Shown: positions 45,538-56,438 of the stretch, one piece after another
Numbering within the stretch: position 1 is the stretch's first letter
Layout: each line of letters begins with the position of its first letter
Source: Volvariella volvacea V23
Lineage: Eukaryota > Basidiomycota > Agaricomycetes > Agaricales > Pluteaceae
NCBI GenBank assembly: GCA_000349905.1
Contig: KB722752.1
Location: 596,900 to 660,899 of the forward strand
Direction of reading: 5' to 3'
Length of the DNA: 64,000 nucleotides
Translations under genes and position numbers: made by a program
The notes under the pieces: model-generated
Told to the model about the DNA's origin: nothing
Database searches by the model: none
The model's input: the letters and a program-made list of their open reading frames with translations, nothing else

Positions 45538-46298
45538 GCATTTGCTGTCTTTGATGTTTATGTGGTTTGTCGTCGTGCACGATTCAAATGAGGCATTTAT
45601 ACATTTATGCGAATGATGTTTTTTGAAGCTGTGGATCTTGGGTATGTCGTATGTCGTCTTTTGCTTCTTGTATATTGTCGGTCCTGAATGACTGCTCGTT
45701 ACTGTCCACGGATGATTTGAGCCCACAACTCGCGGATGTGCCGTGCATACACCATTGGACCCACCTTTGCCCTTTGTCATTGAGAATGTTGCCATTCGAC
45801 CCCTGGCAGGTATTGAAGCAGCAGCCACCACTCTGAGAGTTACGCTGCATGTCCAGGCCGACGTGTGTTCAATCGACTGCGTAGTGTGCGTCTACCGTGC
45901 TCGGGTCCGTGACACAGCTGTGCTTAAGGCACGTGGACTACTCGATCGTGCTGATACAGCAAGCACTGAAGGTGTATCTAGCTGTGCCACAGGTTCCACC
46001 TGGACCGTTCCTTGCATTATCTTCACAGCACCCGTTAGTGATAATACGCATTGCCTCGATATCAGCCACAGCGTACTCCCCCACAGCATTTTCGGCGATG
46101 CGGCTGCCTGGTGTCCCTTTTACACAGCATATTGCGCCCTGTGCGGCTTTGGCGAGCTTTCCATTGCTTTGATCGTGTGAGATCTGTTGTTAGATCACAA
46201 TTACGCCCCGCACGACAAAGCACTCCCACAGGGTCCAGAACCAGAGAGCCATCTCGGTGCAGCCTATTCTACGTACCTTCCATTTTACACGTCAAAGC
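45538..46298. other. intergenic
   Basis: A plus frame at 45743-46180 (145 codons) overlaps another in a second phase. Neither has a domain. Confidence 0.4.
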
Positions 46299-46358
46299 TT
46301 CTGTGGTGTGGTGAACACGCTTACTGTTAATATGTTAGTGGTTCAAATCCCCACAGCC
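46299..46358 (+). pseudogene. possible decayed tRNA-Asn (GTT)
   Basis: The sequence shows a D-arm-like GTGTGGTGAACAC, an anticodon loop CTGTTAA (GTT), and a T-loop in GGTTCAAATCC followed by CCACAGCC. The anticodon stem has one mismatch, the T stem two, and the acceptor ends pair only partly (CTGT with ACAG). It would be a degenerate tRNA if the reading is right. Confidence 0.3.
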
Positions 46359-46439
46359 AAACCGAAACAGGTATTCCGACCATTCCGGCAGTGTGTACCA
46401 ATTAAAACCTAAATCTGCAGAAGAGTCCCCCCAACTCGT

Positions 46440-47369
46440 ATGGCAGGCATTCAGACCACAATCCTTGAAACTCTCAAACAGACTTGCGAATGGTCGCCAA
46501 TACCGCTACTATCCAACATGGCCGGCCTAGCACTTTCGATCTACGAGAGTGCAAAGGTTAGTGCATTTGTCATCTTCGCTATTTTGTGCTTATTTAGAGA
46601 GAATATCAATCTCTAGGTCGTTCAAGCGAATAAGGAGGCCATCAGGTCGCTAGCAGACAGTGTGGTTGAAATATCATACATCGTTATTGCGGGCCTTCAG
46701 CACGAAGGAAGAAAGGGCGTTCAATATACACCCAAAGTCGAATCCGAACTTCGATCACTCATTGGGTACGTCCTTTTGGTGTATACCTGAATTCTGGTCT
46801 TACCGTATCTTTCGACTCCACTTCTTCGATGATCAATGTTACGCGCAATAGTAACCTGCATTCCATCGAGATGTACACGAAGAAGCACGTGGACAAGCGA
46901 AAGTGGTACAGTCCCTACAGGGGCGATCGTAATGCGATTGCCGATTTTCGAGAATCGCTCCACTGCACTCTTACAAACTTTGGTGTAAGTCGATTTTTCT
47001 GCTGCCTGCTTATCAAGCGGGCTCGCGCCTTTGTCTTCCCTTTGGAATCTGCTCATTTTTGTTCTCTCTGTGCGCATCTCTTAGGTAAAGCTCGGAGGGG
47101 AAATCGAGCTAAAAATCCTCCTAGGTGAACTCGTGCATAAGCAAAAGAGTCACCAAGACGACACCGTAAAAACATCCGGGGGAGAAGTCGTTCCACAGAC
47201 AATGTATGGATCCATGTTGCCCTCTAAATGGGGTTTAACGATCCAAAATACCGCTGGTGGTGCTGCTGTGGTCAATTATATCTCTGGTGATCATGAGATC
47301 AGAACGAGCAGGAAGAGAGAGAGAAATGTTAATTCGGGAAATTCATACAGCTACTTATATTCGGGATAA
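46440..47369 (+). CDS. small helical-domain protein with beta-motif tail, copy 3
   Basis: Four exons (46440-46556, 46617-46765, 46852-46984, 47085-47369) join to 227 residues. Helical blocks: ILETLKQTCEWSPIPLLSNM, NKEAIRSLADSVVEISYIVI, IEMYTKKHVDKRKWYSPYRG. The linker is YGSMLP. The tail has VVNYISGDHEIRTSRKRER followed by NVNSGNSYSYLYSG. Exon 2 is 149 bases, as in all copies except the diverged one. Intact; role inferred as for copy 1. Confidence 0.8.
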
Positions 47370-47974
47370 TGGTGATCTGTGGAACTACAGTGCGTAATTA
47401 CGGTATCATAGCATTCTTGGTTAATTTCTTTTTCATGTTAATATTATACAGTATTACTCGAACTACCTCGACAATGCTGATGACGGCGATCAGTAAAATG
47501 GTGCCTCAGAAACCGTGTTTAGTCCAACTATAGACGCACCAAGAAACTGAAAGACTACTCTCGCATATAATACACTGGCTTGTCGCTAACGTCGTTCTGG
47601 AGCCTGGACGTGCACCAAGGGCTTGCCGCTGGTTCTTTTTCCCCTGGTAAATCTTAGCCGATTTATCCTTTGCTTCGTGGTCCCTAACTGACATTTTTAT
47701 TCTATTACTTCTCCCTGCAGAGGGAGCTGGATTCATCCCTTAGTGTTGCGGTTACTCCCTTGGGCTAGATCCTCCCTCCACAAATGGCACGACAAGAGGC
47801 CCTGTCCTATCTGAACTAAATAAGTGCTTCTATGTTTTGTGCCAAATTATTCCGTGAGCTCGACAGCAAGTGAACAATGTAAAACGTGAGACCAGGGGGT
47901 TACGCCTTGTACAATGCCGTTCATTGTCAAATATGGACTGTATATTTCTTGCCGAGTCAACTTCGACCATCCAA
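47370..47974. other. intergenic
   Basis: 3' flank of copy 3. No gene recognised. Confidence 0.45.
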
Positions 47975-48211
47975 ATGCCATACGAACCCCTAGTTCCCAA
48001 CTCTCCAATTGCGCCTTCCCCTTCGGACCGATATTGCCCCCTCTCTTCTAGAGCAGGCGTGCTCACTTTACCTCTCACTTTGAGTTTTATGACCATCGGC
48101 GACAAATGGTACGCTTATGGTATGAGACATATGAGTAAGGAGACTTTTTTTGAGCTTCTCGATGCATACTGCGAAGCGGGTGGGAACTTCATTGACACTG
48201 CTTGTAGTCGG
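47975..48211 (+). pseudogene. N-terminal fragment of an aldo-keto reductase
   Basis: From ATG 47975 the frame reads a leader, then DRYCPLSSRAGVLTLPL, MTIGDKWYAYGM, KETFFELLDAYCEAGGNFID and TACSR, parallel to exon 1 of the intact AKR. It reaches the catalytic Asp and then ends near a GTGAGT. No downstream AKR exon follows; the next kilobase is unrelated. A solo exon 1 cannot make an enzyme. Confidence 0.7.
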
Positions 48212-49152
48212 TGAGTACTTCATCTAGTATTTTATCTCGTTTTACCAATAATGGACACATTCTTGCGAATGATCAAAACAATGATCCAGTCAGTTGGGCA
48301 GCTCGGGGAGATTTATGTCCATTCTCGTTGGCTACGTTTGCGAACCTGAACGTTCCGCTCCCTCTTACCCCCATAACCCCCGGAGGTAACGCAGGGGCAG
48401 TGTTACTACCGTACATTGCATGGTTTCTCGCAGTGCTTAACTGTATGAATTTCTCTTCTCCTGAACTCATCGACCGTATAAAGGTTCCAAGTCCTAACGA
48501 GGAACCAGTTTCACATCACGATTACATGATCCTTGACTTGTCCTGCAGCTGTGTATATACGCCATAAGCGTGTAGAGTAATAGCGAATGTCGTGTAGGTT
48601 GACTGGGGGCAGCTGTTTAACTATATGCGTCAATAGTTGTCCGCGTCCTACATACCGTTACACTGCCTCACTACCACCCGGCTTAAATTGATAGAAGTTA
48701 ATATAGTAGCTAGAATCATTGATCATAGAGGGCATCATGCCGTCCAGCTGATTCAACCAACCACTTTAACACTGATGCCGGGATGGATTTTCTGACAAGT
48801 GACAAGTGACTAGAAACAGGCGAATGTATCCACATCAGATCAAACGAAAGCGATAGCGACACTGGACCAAAACCTTAGTCGAGCAGACTGGATAACTGAC
48901 ACCCCGTTATACCTAAATGACAACTTGGCCGCGGTACCACACCCCTCCATCATCGAGAATTGATATAAGCAGTTAAACTACACAGCAGACCCCCATGACG
49001 GAGTTTAGGGATTGAAGTCCTGGTCCTGGTGATCACATCGCGTTTTTAAATGTCGTAATATTACTGTGCAGAAGCACAGCTCACTTGTGACCTACCCCCT
49101 TTTCAAAGTGCATAAAACACTTAAAATCAAGCACTACTCCACAAAGAAAAAA
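48212..49152. other. intergenic
   Basis: A plus frame continues to 48567 without domain similarity. Nothing else is seen. Confidence 0.4.
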
Positions 49153-50054
49153 ATGAAAGACGACATGATCTACAGTACGCTCAAAGACGTGAGTGACTGG
49201 GCGCCCATCCCCATATTCTCCGAGCTGGCGACAACGACACTCTCGATTCATGATAATGCGACCGTCAGTCTGCCCGTTTCCCCATTCATCGGTTCCGCTG
49301 ATTGTTCGTCATTTTCAGAATGCTCAAGGGAATAAAGAAGCTCTTAAATCTTTGGCCAGCCACACTGCTCGAGTGGTGTACGTCGTCATTGTGGGTCTCC
49401 AACACGAAGGACGAAATGGTGTCAAATACACATCCCTGGTTACGTCCAATCTTCGACGATTACTGGAGTACGCTTGTGCATCACTTAACCCAAAGCGAGA
49501 CGCTGACAGTACTCCCCCCCTTCACATGTCGAATGCCACAGTGAACTAAATCAAATCGAAGACTCTATCCAGAGACATAAGGACAAACGAAAGTGGTATC
49601 GAAAGATACTCGGCCTCCGAGCTGATGATAGTATATTCGCTGCTCATCGCGAGTCCCTTAATCGCGCTCTTATGGAATTTGGGGTGAGTCTCTTCTGCTG
49701 GCTAATCAGCTGCGTCATGTTCGCAGATCTCGAGCTGTCTCGCCTTGTGCCACCACTAATAATCAGCCACCATCACAGCTCAATAACAGCACCGAGCTCA
49801 AGGCCCTCGCACGGCAACTCATGAACAAGCACAGGGAGATTTTAGACGGTATCATGGGAGACGCACCCAGAGAAGTCATTGCACTGAAGGTATATGGCTC
49901 CATGTTGCCCTCTAGCTTTAGACGATCGATCGTATATACTGCTGGGTATGATGTTGGAGTCAACTTCATCTCTGGGAACCTTGAAACCAGGACTCATCAT
50001 GAGGATGTGGTGAATGTTAACTCTGGGCGCTCGTATACCTACTTATGTACCTAG
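49153..50054 (+). CDS. small helical-domain protein with beta-motif tail, copy 4
   Basis: Four exons (49153-49263, 49319-49467, 49542-49683, 49779-50054) join to 225 residues; exon lengths 1-3 (111, 149, 142) equal those of copies 1 and 2. Helical blocks: MIYSTLKDVSDWAPIPIFSE, NKEALKSLASHTARVVYVVI, IQRHKDKRKWYRKILGLRAD. The linker is YGSMLP. The tail has VNFISGNLETRTHHEDVV, then NVNSGRSYTYLCT. It lies in tandem with copy 3, about 1.8 kb downstream on the same strand. The upstream ATG at 49066 is open, but the splice pattern and alignment favour ATG 49153. Confidence 0.8.
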
Positions 50055-53000
50055 AGATAGCGGGGTTGTTGTCTGAAATGTCGTAGCTGCTTGATGGCGA
50101 CGTTCTTTGACGAGAAGTGAACTTTGAATGACCCGATCAATTGTGTGTTTACCTTGAGAAGGTAGCTACAAGTAGTGTCTTCGAACTCCTGTTATCCAGG
50201 CGAGGTGAGAGAGGGCGATGGGCAGCTAAAGCAGTGGAACAGGTGGCTAAGGCATTAGAGGGGTCGAGAGGTCGAACAAATTTGTTTGACACCCCCAGCC
50301 TCATACCTGAACAAAGCTAAAAATGGGGTTCTTGGTTTTGATACGCCATTTTCCACCTCAGCGCTCAGCATCGACGAAAACTCTCAGCTTACCGCAAAGT
50401 TGCAACTGAACAGGCAGAACAGTCGACGCACTAATTTCGACCGCTCAAGTTGGCTATCTCTCCTAGTGTTTCATAGCACACTGTGCGGATAAGTAGCTTC
50501 ACTGCCGCCCACGCTCATGCCTATTCTACCTTTCTAGCACTACAAAGGACTAGAAGGGTGGACGACAAGCGGACCGTATCGAATCCGTTTGTATCACAGC
50601 AGCGCAGCGCACTACCCAAGCGCATTTCACAGAGAAAATAGCGACAAACTCGTTGTAGTCAGATTTGGGACTCCTAAGACAGACAAAGGGGTGTTGGAGA
50701 GTTTCTCCCTGGGCTCGTCGTTGTATTGCACCTCCCTCCCCCTGTCCCTCCTACCCTCTCATCCAAGTGCAACTGCTGTAGTCGCGCTTAAGCACCAGAT
50801 GCAGCCAGAGCCTTTACACCGGTGCACGTTCTACTGGTACTCTGTGCACGCCCTCTTCATCCATCACTTGCTCTCAACATCTCACACTATTTTTCAAGAC
50901 ATTGACAACTGGATAACCTCTGCGTACCACAAGCAGCTCCCCAGCTCTCTTTTGCGCCCCAGAACAAAAGAACTATCCATGCCATTCAAGCTATGTGGCA
51001 CTCTGGACTCAGCAGCTGTACCTGCTCTTGAAGAAGAGAAAAACAATTCACACGGGAATCCTTCGAAACAGGACCTAGGATAAGTTGATCGTGGACATTT
51101 TGGGCCCGGATACGTCTCTCGTTTTGTTGGTTATTCGGACTTTCTTCATTGCGGCTTTCATAGGGGACACGCTTTAGAGATTAATACGAATCTATACTTT
51201 CTCCTTTTTTCTGAAGACGCAGCAAGGAGCAAGGGTTCTCCCACTGACACGGCAAAGGTTCGTTTCAAGTTGAACTTCCACATTTTGCCATTTTCTGCCT
51301 AATTTAGCAGTTGCTATAAACAGACATCTTGATCTGCGGACTTCCTTTTATGGACACTCTTTTTTCTCGCCAACGCTAGTTCAACTTGATCGTGCACACA
51401 CCATTAATTAAAATTTCAGGAGGTCCATGGACGATGAAATAAATTTATTAAAAGACAAAATAAGGCTTGCACGTCACCGATGAGGCATCGGAAGAACTCT
51501 AGAAAGCGACAACAGATCAAATCAGGCTGTAATTCCTTTCTGATGCCACTTTCCGCATGGCATTCATTTCGAAAATAGGTATATATATCGCATATAACCA
51601 TTACATTTGATTACAAGCTCAAAGCTAACTTGGTTTATCGCATACTGATATCGCTGAAGCCGCCGCACGTAACAATTGACCGATACCACCTATTTCAGCG
51701 CATGGACTTAAATAACGTGACTAAGATCACCTGACCCTCACCTGAGGGATAAGTCAATGTTCCATGCTCAAAGTGATACACCGAGAACGGTCAGTAGTAA
51801 TATTGGCTCCAAGGACAGTGACCAGGATAGTTGAGGGAGGGGCTGAGGCGCTTGATGCTCACTGCCGCTTTATCAAGATGGGCTCGACGCAAGTTTATGC
51901 TAGTGATGCGGTTAGGAGCGAAGGGCATAATAAGCCAGTCCTTTCCGCCTTCACGAGCCACGCAACGCCTCGCTAGTGACACAACACCACATCAGTCGCT
52001 TGTCTCTTGGCCTTTTTTCGCAGCCACTGAATCAGGCACTACTGCTCAAGGACTCAGACGCTCACCGCGAACGCTATTGGATGATGTATACTTTGAAATT
52101 AGTCCTACCTCCGTCAGACGGAGTCCGAGGGTGTTTGGAGGGGAGTTCTTAAAGGAGGCAACGCTGAAACGCCTAGAGGAGAATCGCGGGCATCATCGTG
52201 TACGTTCATCACTTGGATAAACCAAAAGTCTATTGATCTTGTGCAGGCTGGATATGATATACGATCAATCAGTCGATATGTCCTCATTAGCTCGTTTGCA
52301 CTCGAGCGTGCCAAGACAGTCCATACCGGACCCTCGTCTTTGACGACCACTGTAGCTCACCAGGATCTGTTACACCACTTCTGAGCTGTGGTTCCAGCCA
52401 TGAGAATCAAGGACACAAAATTTACGGTACGTTCTTCCGTTCCGAGATCGCATGCGGAATTTCTGGACTTATTCGCCCTGTTTTCTCCCCTCCATACGCT
52501 TCCTTGACTGCCAACCGTCCTATCGAACACAAATATGCGCAGTTTCATCCTGTACTGCTGTATGTATACATGCTGTATGGGCGCGACGATATCCTGGTAA
52601 GCCTGCCAGATTAAGCAGGGATGCGTCTGAGTCATCACAAAGTTCCAACTAGACTGTATGTGTATGCTCGGTGCTCGGTGCATCGGTGCATTTCCAGGAA
52701 CATGACCCAGGATCGCGATGGGTATGTGAACAAAGAAGGTTATCTCAGTCGGACCAGCAGTTAAGAATACCAATGAGGAAGTTAGGTTCACGAATTGGGA
52801 CGTCGAGCCCGTTGCGCGATGCTCCTTTCGAAGCCGTTGAATTGCATAGCATATTCATCGTATCCGCATAAGGCTCTTGTTTTATCCAGCCCTAACCAGT
52901 GGGCGGTGTATTAGTCTGTGCCTGCCTTTTTCCCGGATGGAATCGGAAATTGAGTTACTCTGTCCTGTCCGCGATACCTCAGGTCGTGTCCGTTGAGGTC

Positions 53001-54144
53001 ACATTATTCCAGTTAACTCTGGTTAGTACGTTGCCCAATTCCATGTATATGGGTGCTTTGTGCAGGTATATACTGACCAATTACAGATCTCGCTCTTGTG
53101 ACGTAGTGGGAAGCCGTTCGAAAGCTCCGCGTCGGCACCACCAACGGCGTACATTCGCATGCACGAATTGGGTTTACACCGCCTACATGCCACGTAATTG
53201 TTAGTCGAAGGCTGTAGAATGTAACAGCGGCAATACATACAAGCCCTGAGACTAGAAAGACGGCTTATCAGCTTTTGTTTATGGCAATCGCCAGTGCCCC
53301 GTAGCCCAAGGCTATATCTGCCACAGCATCGCCATATCCCTACAATACTCAGTCAACTTTGTATAGAAAGCTCCGCCGAACTCTACGCGCACTGTCCATG
53401 CATGGAGGACGCCTTGACTTAGTGGCTCAGGATCCTGTGTTTCCCGTTTAGGTATCTCCTGTAGGGGCTACTGTTAAAGACAGTGGAACCGCACGGGGGT
53501 GACAATATATGCTGTCGCTATCGATGGAGAAGAGCATTAGAACCCAAAAGTGTGGATTATCTACCAGATACAAAGGTCTTTGCGTGAACGCCGTTGTTCT
53601 ATCCCGGGAACGTCGTGGGTTACGAGCCTGTTAGATAGGCATGTGATAGCGAAAGTGATGGTATCAAGGATCACAATACTCATCTAATCGTCTGCGGTCG
53701 ATGTACCTTGTGAGCCTTTGTTTCATTCTCCTGCTCCTTTTGTTGGCGTCAGATGCGAGGTCTGCAGTGGACTGCATTCTGATTGCATTAGGTTACAGGA
53801 CTTACCTGGGCGAATTCGAAATGCAATGGAGGACATGCAATGTAGTGAAACCACGGTAGCCCGGGTGCGCATACTCTTTAAATACATAGGTGGTAGTATA
53901 CTGCTCGTACGAGACGAAATAATAGGTGGAACACAGATACAACTACGACTAACTCAAGTTCAATGGATAAGCAAAAAAAACTAACCAAAATTTTTTTCAA
54001 CCTCTTGAACTTCTCCCTTTGGGGCTGGCTACAACGATGAACGATCGGCGTCGAGTTCCCAACAGCATTGGATGGAACGCACCGGAACAGCATATATACT
54101 CGACGGAGGCTCAGAAAAACTCAACCCAGAAATCTCAACTCATC
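50055..54144. other. 4 kb without a recognisable gene
   Basis: Frames of up to 164 codons occur (50589-51083, with a helical DIDNWITSAYHKQLPSSLL; 51831-52220, with two RRSPR motifs and FLKEATLKRLEENRGHH), but none has a recognised domain or firm splicing. No transposon ends or RNA genes are seen. Confidence 0.35.
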
Positions 54145-54911
54145 ATGGCGAACACACCTGCTATAGCTCTTGGAACACTCAAGAATGTCTCTGAAACCGC
54201 TCCCGTTCTGCTCCTGTCGCAGGTGGCAGCCCTCGCACTCTCGATCTACGAAATTGCCCAGGTAAGATCGCCCATGGCTCCTCTTGCTCTCCTGGCTGTC
54301 TAATCTCATCTCCTGGCTCCAGACTGCACATGAAAACGGAGAAGCGGTTAGATCTATGGCTACCAGCGTCATTGAGCGCGTTTATGTCACCATAGTGGAC
54401 CTCCAATGCAAAGGAAGGGCCGGCGAGCAATACACACCTCAAGTCGAGGCCAATTTCAAGCAGCTTCTAGAGTAAGCCCGCTCCTGTGTCATCTGGTTTG
54501 GTCTTCGCCATTGACTAAATCTCTCCACCCTTTGATGCAAAATCCCATGAACAACAGTTGCTTGACTGGCTTGAGCGACTGCGTCAAGCAGCATATCGAA
54601 AAGCACAGGTGGTATGTGTCCACAAACAGGCCAGACAAAAACGCCATTAATAGCCATTGGGCGAGCATTCTACGTGCTTTCACAACATTCGGGGTACTGG
54701 CCTTTTAGCTCGGGTCTTTTCCATTTACTAATGCGTTCATCGTCGTGTATCTCACTAGGTCCAAGAGAACGCAAATTTGAAGGACCTTGTAGATCAGCGA
54801 AACAACGAACACCAGAGGTTCATGCAACAAATTGCACAGAAGTTCGGTGGCATCCCAGCTAAAGTTGACGTCAAGGAATTATACGGTTCCATGATGCCTA
54901 CTAACTCCTAA
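54145..54911 (+). CDS. helical-domain protein lacking the tail motif, copy 5
   Basis: Four exons (54145-54261, 54323-54471, 54558-54693, 54759-54911) join to 184 residues. Helical blocks: LGTLKNVSETAPVLLLSQVA, GEAVRSMATSVIERVYVTIV, CVKQHIEKHRWYVSTNRPDK. The protein runs through the linker YGSMMP and then stops three residues later (TNS, TAA 54909-54911). The roughly 40-60 residue tail found in the other four linker-bearing copies is absent, and I see no remnant of it in the following sequence. The helical part is intact and all splice sites are good, so this is a truncation rather than a wreck. TATATA lies about 50 bases upstream. Confidence 0.75.
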
Positions 54912-55403
54912 GTACAATTCCTAACGTCCGCCTGTAATGTTTGCTAAATTTGTTACCTGCGGGCTAAAGGGCCGAGGTTATTTTTGGACTTGATGAGATT
55001 TATTGTACGTACTAATAAAATAATAATATTGTATATAGTCGGTTATTTTAGTGTCCTTGAGAGAACCTGCGTAAGTGGCGTGCTCCCCTTCTATTTCTAT
55101 AGAGGTAAGGTCGGGGTGTATGGGTGTGTGTTTAAGAATGCACGTGGAAAGAGCGACGATTGGTTAAAGGCGTTCCTACTGAGATCGGGAGGACGCGATA
55201 TGCCAGTGCATTGCCATTGAATAAGCTCCCGGGTTTGTACAGAACAAATTCAAACATCTGCCGGTGGCAGTTCCCGGGTTTCAAAGTCGGCGAACTAGCT
55301 TGTTGGAGGGAACACAGGCTTTCTGTGGTGATGACGTCTCTAGTTCGTATTGTATTCCCACACGTTACCCGTCCCTTTTGCCATTGCCTTTGAATAGCAA
55401 AAC
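54912..55403. other. intergenic
   Basis: Between copy 5 and the LINE insertion. No gene recognised. Confidence 0.45.
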
Positions 55404-56438
55404 AACTAAGGCTAGGTCTTGACCCCGGCACCCACGCAGCTCAAAGCCTTTCGATACCCGTAATCAGAGCCGTTACCACGTGGCTTAAAACCGACGACAA
55501 CAGGACAATCACTTTCATCCACTGCCCAGCCCATAAGGGTATAAAACTCAACGAGATGATGGATAAAGACGCAAAAGCCGCGTCTCTCATAAAACCGCAC
55601 TCCCCTCCACCGATTAGATCGATCGCATGGGAACGCGCACATGTCGACAGGAAAGCATTAGAAATATGGAAAGGGATGGATCTCACGCGGTGGGGCCAGA
55701 ACAGCCACTTCCTTCGGGAACACTCGAACTGGAAAAACCAAGGCGGTGTCCACATGAAAATACACGGGACCGATACCAAAATCTACGCCCAATTTACTCG
55801 GTCCATCACAGGTCATGCCCCGATTGGACAATACAGAGCCAGGTTCTTCCCAGAAGAACCACGACATTGCCCGGAATGCGGTGCATTCCAAGACCGATAC
55901 CATGTAATGTTTGAGTGCGAGCGACGTGTCAGCACACCCGCCCTTACACCTACACCGCGGAAGATGAGAGTCATCAACCGGATAACCGATCGCAATCTTA
56001 AATTTGCGAAGCATATTGAACTCAGCCCGCTCAAACCAGGCAAGAGAAAGACCCCGTCCATCATGGCGAGCTATTTTGAATGGCTCAAACTCAACCCGAC
56101 AGCATTCACGTTTCAAGGAGCACCCCCCACTATTCCTGGGTAAGCGTTTCTCCCTTTTAACGGACAATAGTATATAGTTGTACACATCGGAATACGTTCC
56201 GACATATATGTATGATACGTAGTTTCCTCTTGGTACTTGATCCGTTTTGTCTCTCTCTCGTCTTGATTGGCTCGTTCCACTTTCTTGTACTTACGACATT
56301 ACTACGATCTCAACTGCACCGAACACATTACAATACCGCGTACGTACGTTAGGTAGAGTTACATCTGCATACCTTCGGGGGGCCCGTACTTAGCTACAGC
56401 CTTTAATAGACTAAAAAAAAAAAAACTAAGGCTAGGTC
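55404..56438 (+). mobile_element. 5'-truncated LINE (non-LTR retrotransposon) with target duplication
   Basis: AACTAAGGCTAGGTC (15 bp) is present at 55404-55418 and again at 56424-56438. The inserted body begins at 55419 and ends in an A-tract of 11-13 bases starting at 56413. This is the signature of target-primed reverse transcription. From 55421 one frame reads to TAA at 56141-56143. It starts inside an RNase H domain (FIHCPAHKGIKLNEMMDKDA, with a final-Asp-like motif) and continues to the zinc-knuckle-like C-terminus typical of fungal LINE ORF2 (RHCPECGAFQDRYHVMFECE). The endonuclease and reverse transcriptase are absent, so it is dead on arrival. The frame is uninterrupted and the duplication perfect, so the insertion is young. 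Confidence 0.9.
55421..56143 (+). CDS. LINE ORF2 C-terminal fragment (RNase H end and zinc knuckle)
   Basis: Partial coding frame inside the element described above. RNase H-like HCPAHKGIKLNE and MMDKDAKAASLI are followed by a KIYAQFTRSITGHAPIGQYR region and a CPEC...H...C cluster at about 55870-55920. There is no start codon of its own; the frame is entered by truncation. It is unlikely to be expressed as a functional protein. Confidence 0.8.
   Translation, partial: DPGTHAAQSLSIPVIRAVTTWLKTDDNRTITFIHCPAHKGIKLNEMMDKDAKAASLIKPHSPPPIRSIAWERAHVDRKALEIWKGMDLTRWGQNSHFLREHSNWKNQGGVHMKIHGTDTKIYAQFTRSITGHAPIGQYRARFFPEEPRHCPECGAFQDRYHVMFECERRVSTPALTPTPRKMRVINRITDRNLKFAKHIELSPLKPGKRKTPSIMASYFEWLKLNPTAFTFQGAPPTIPG

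Noticed and set aside
48780..48810. GACAAGTGACAAGTGAC as a satellite repeat
   Set aside because: Only about two units of 8 bp; it is too short to be meaningful.
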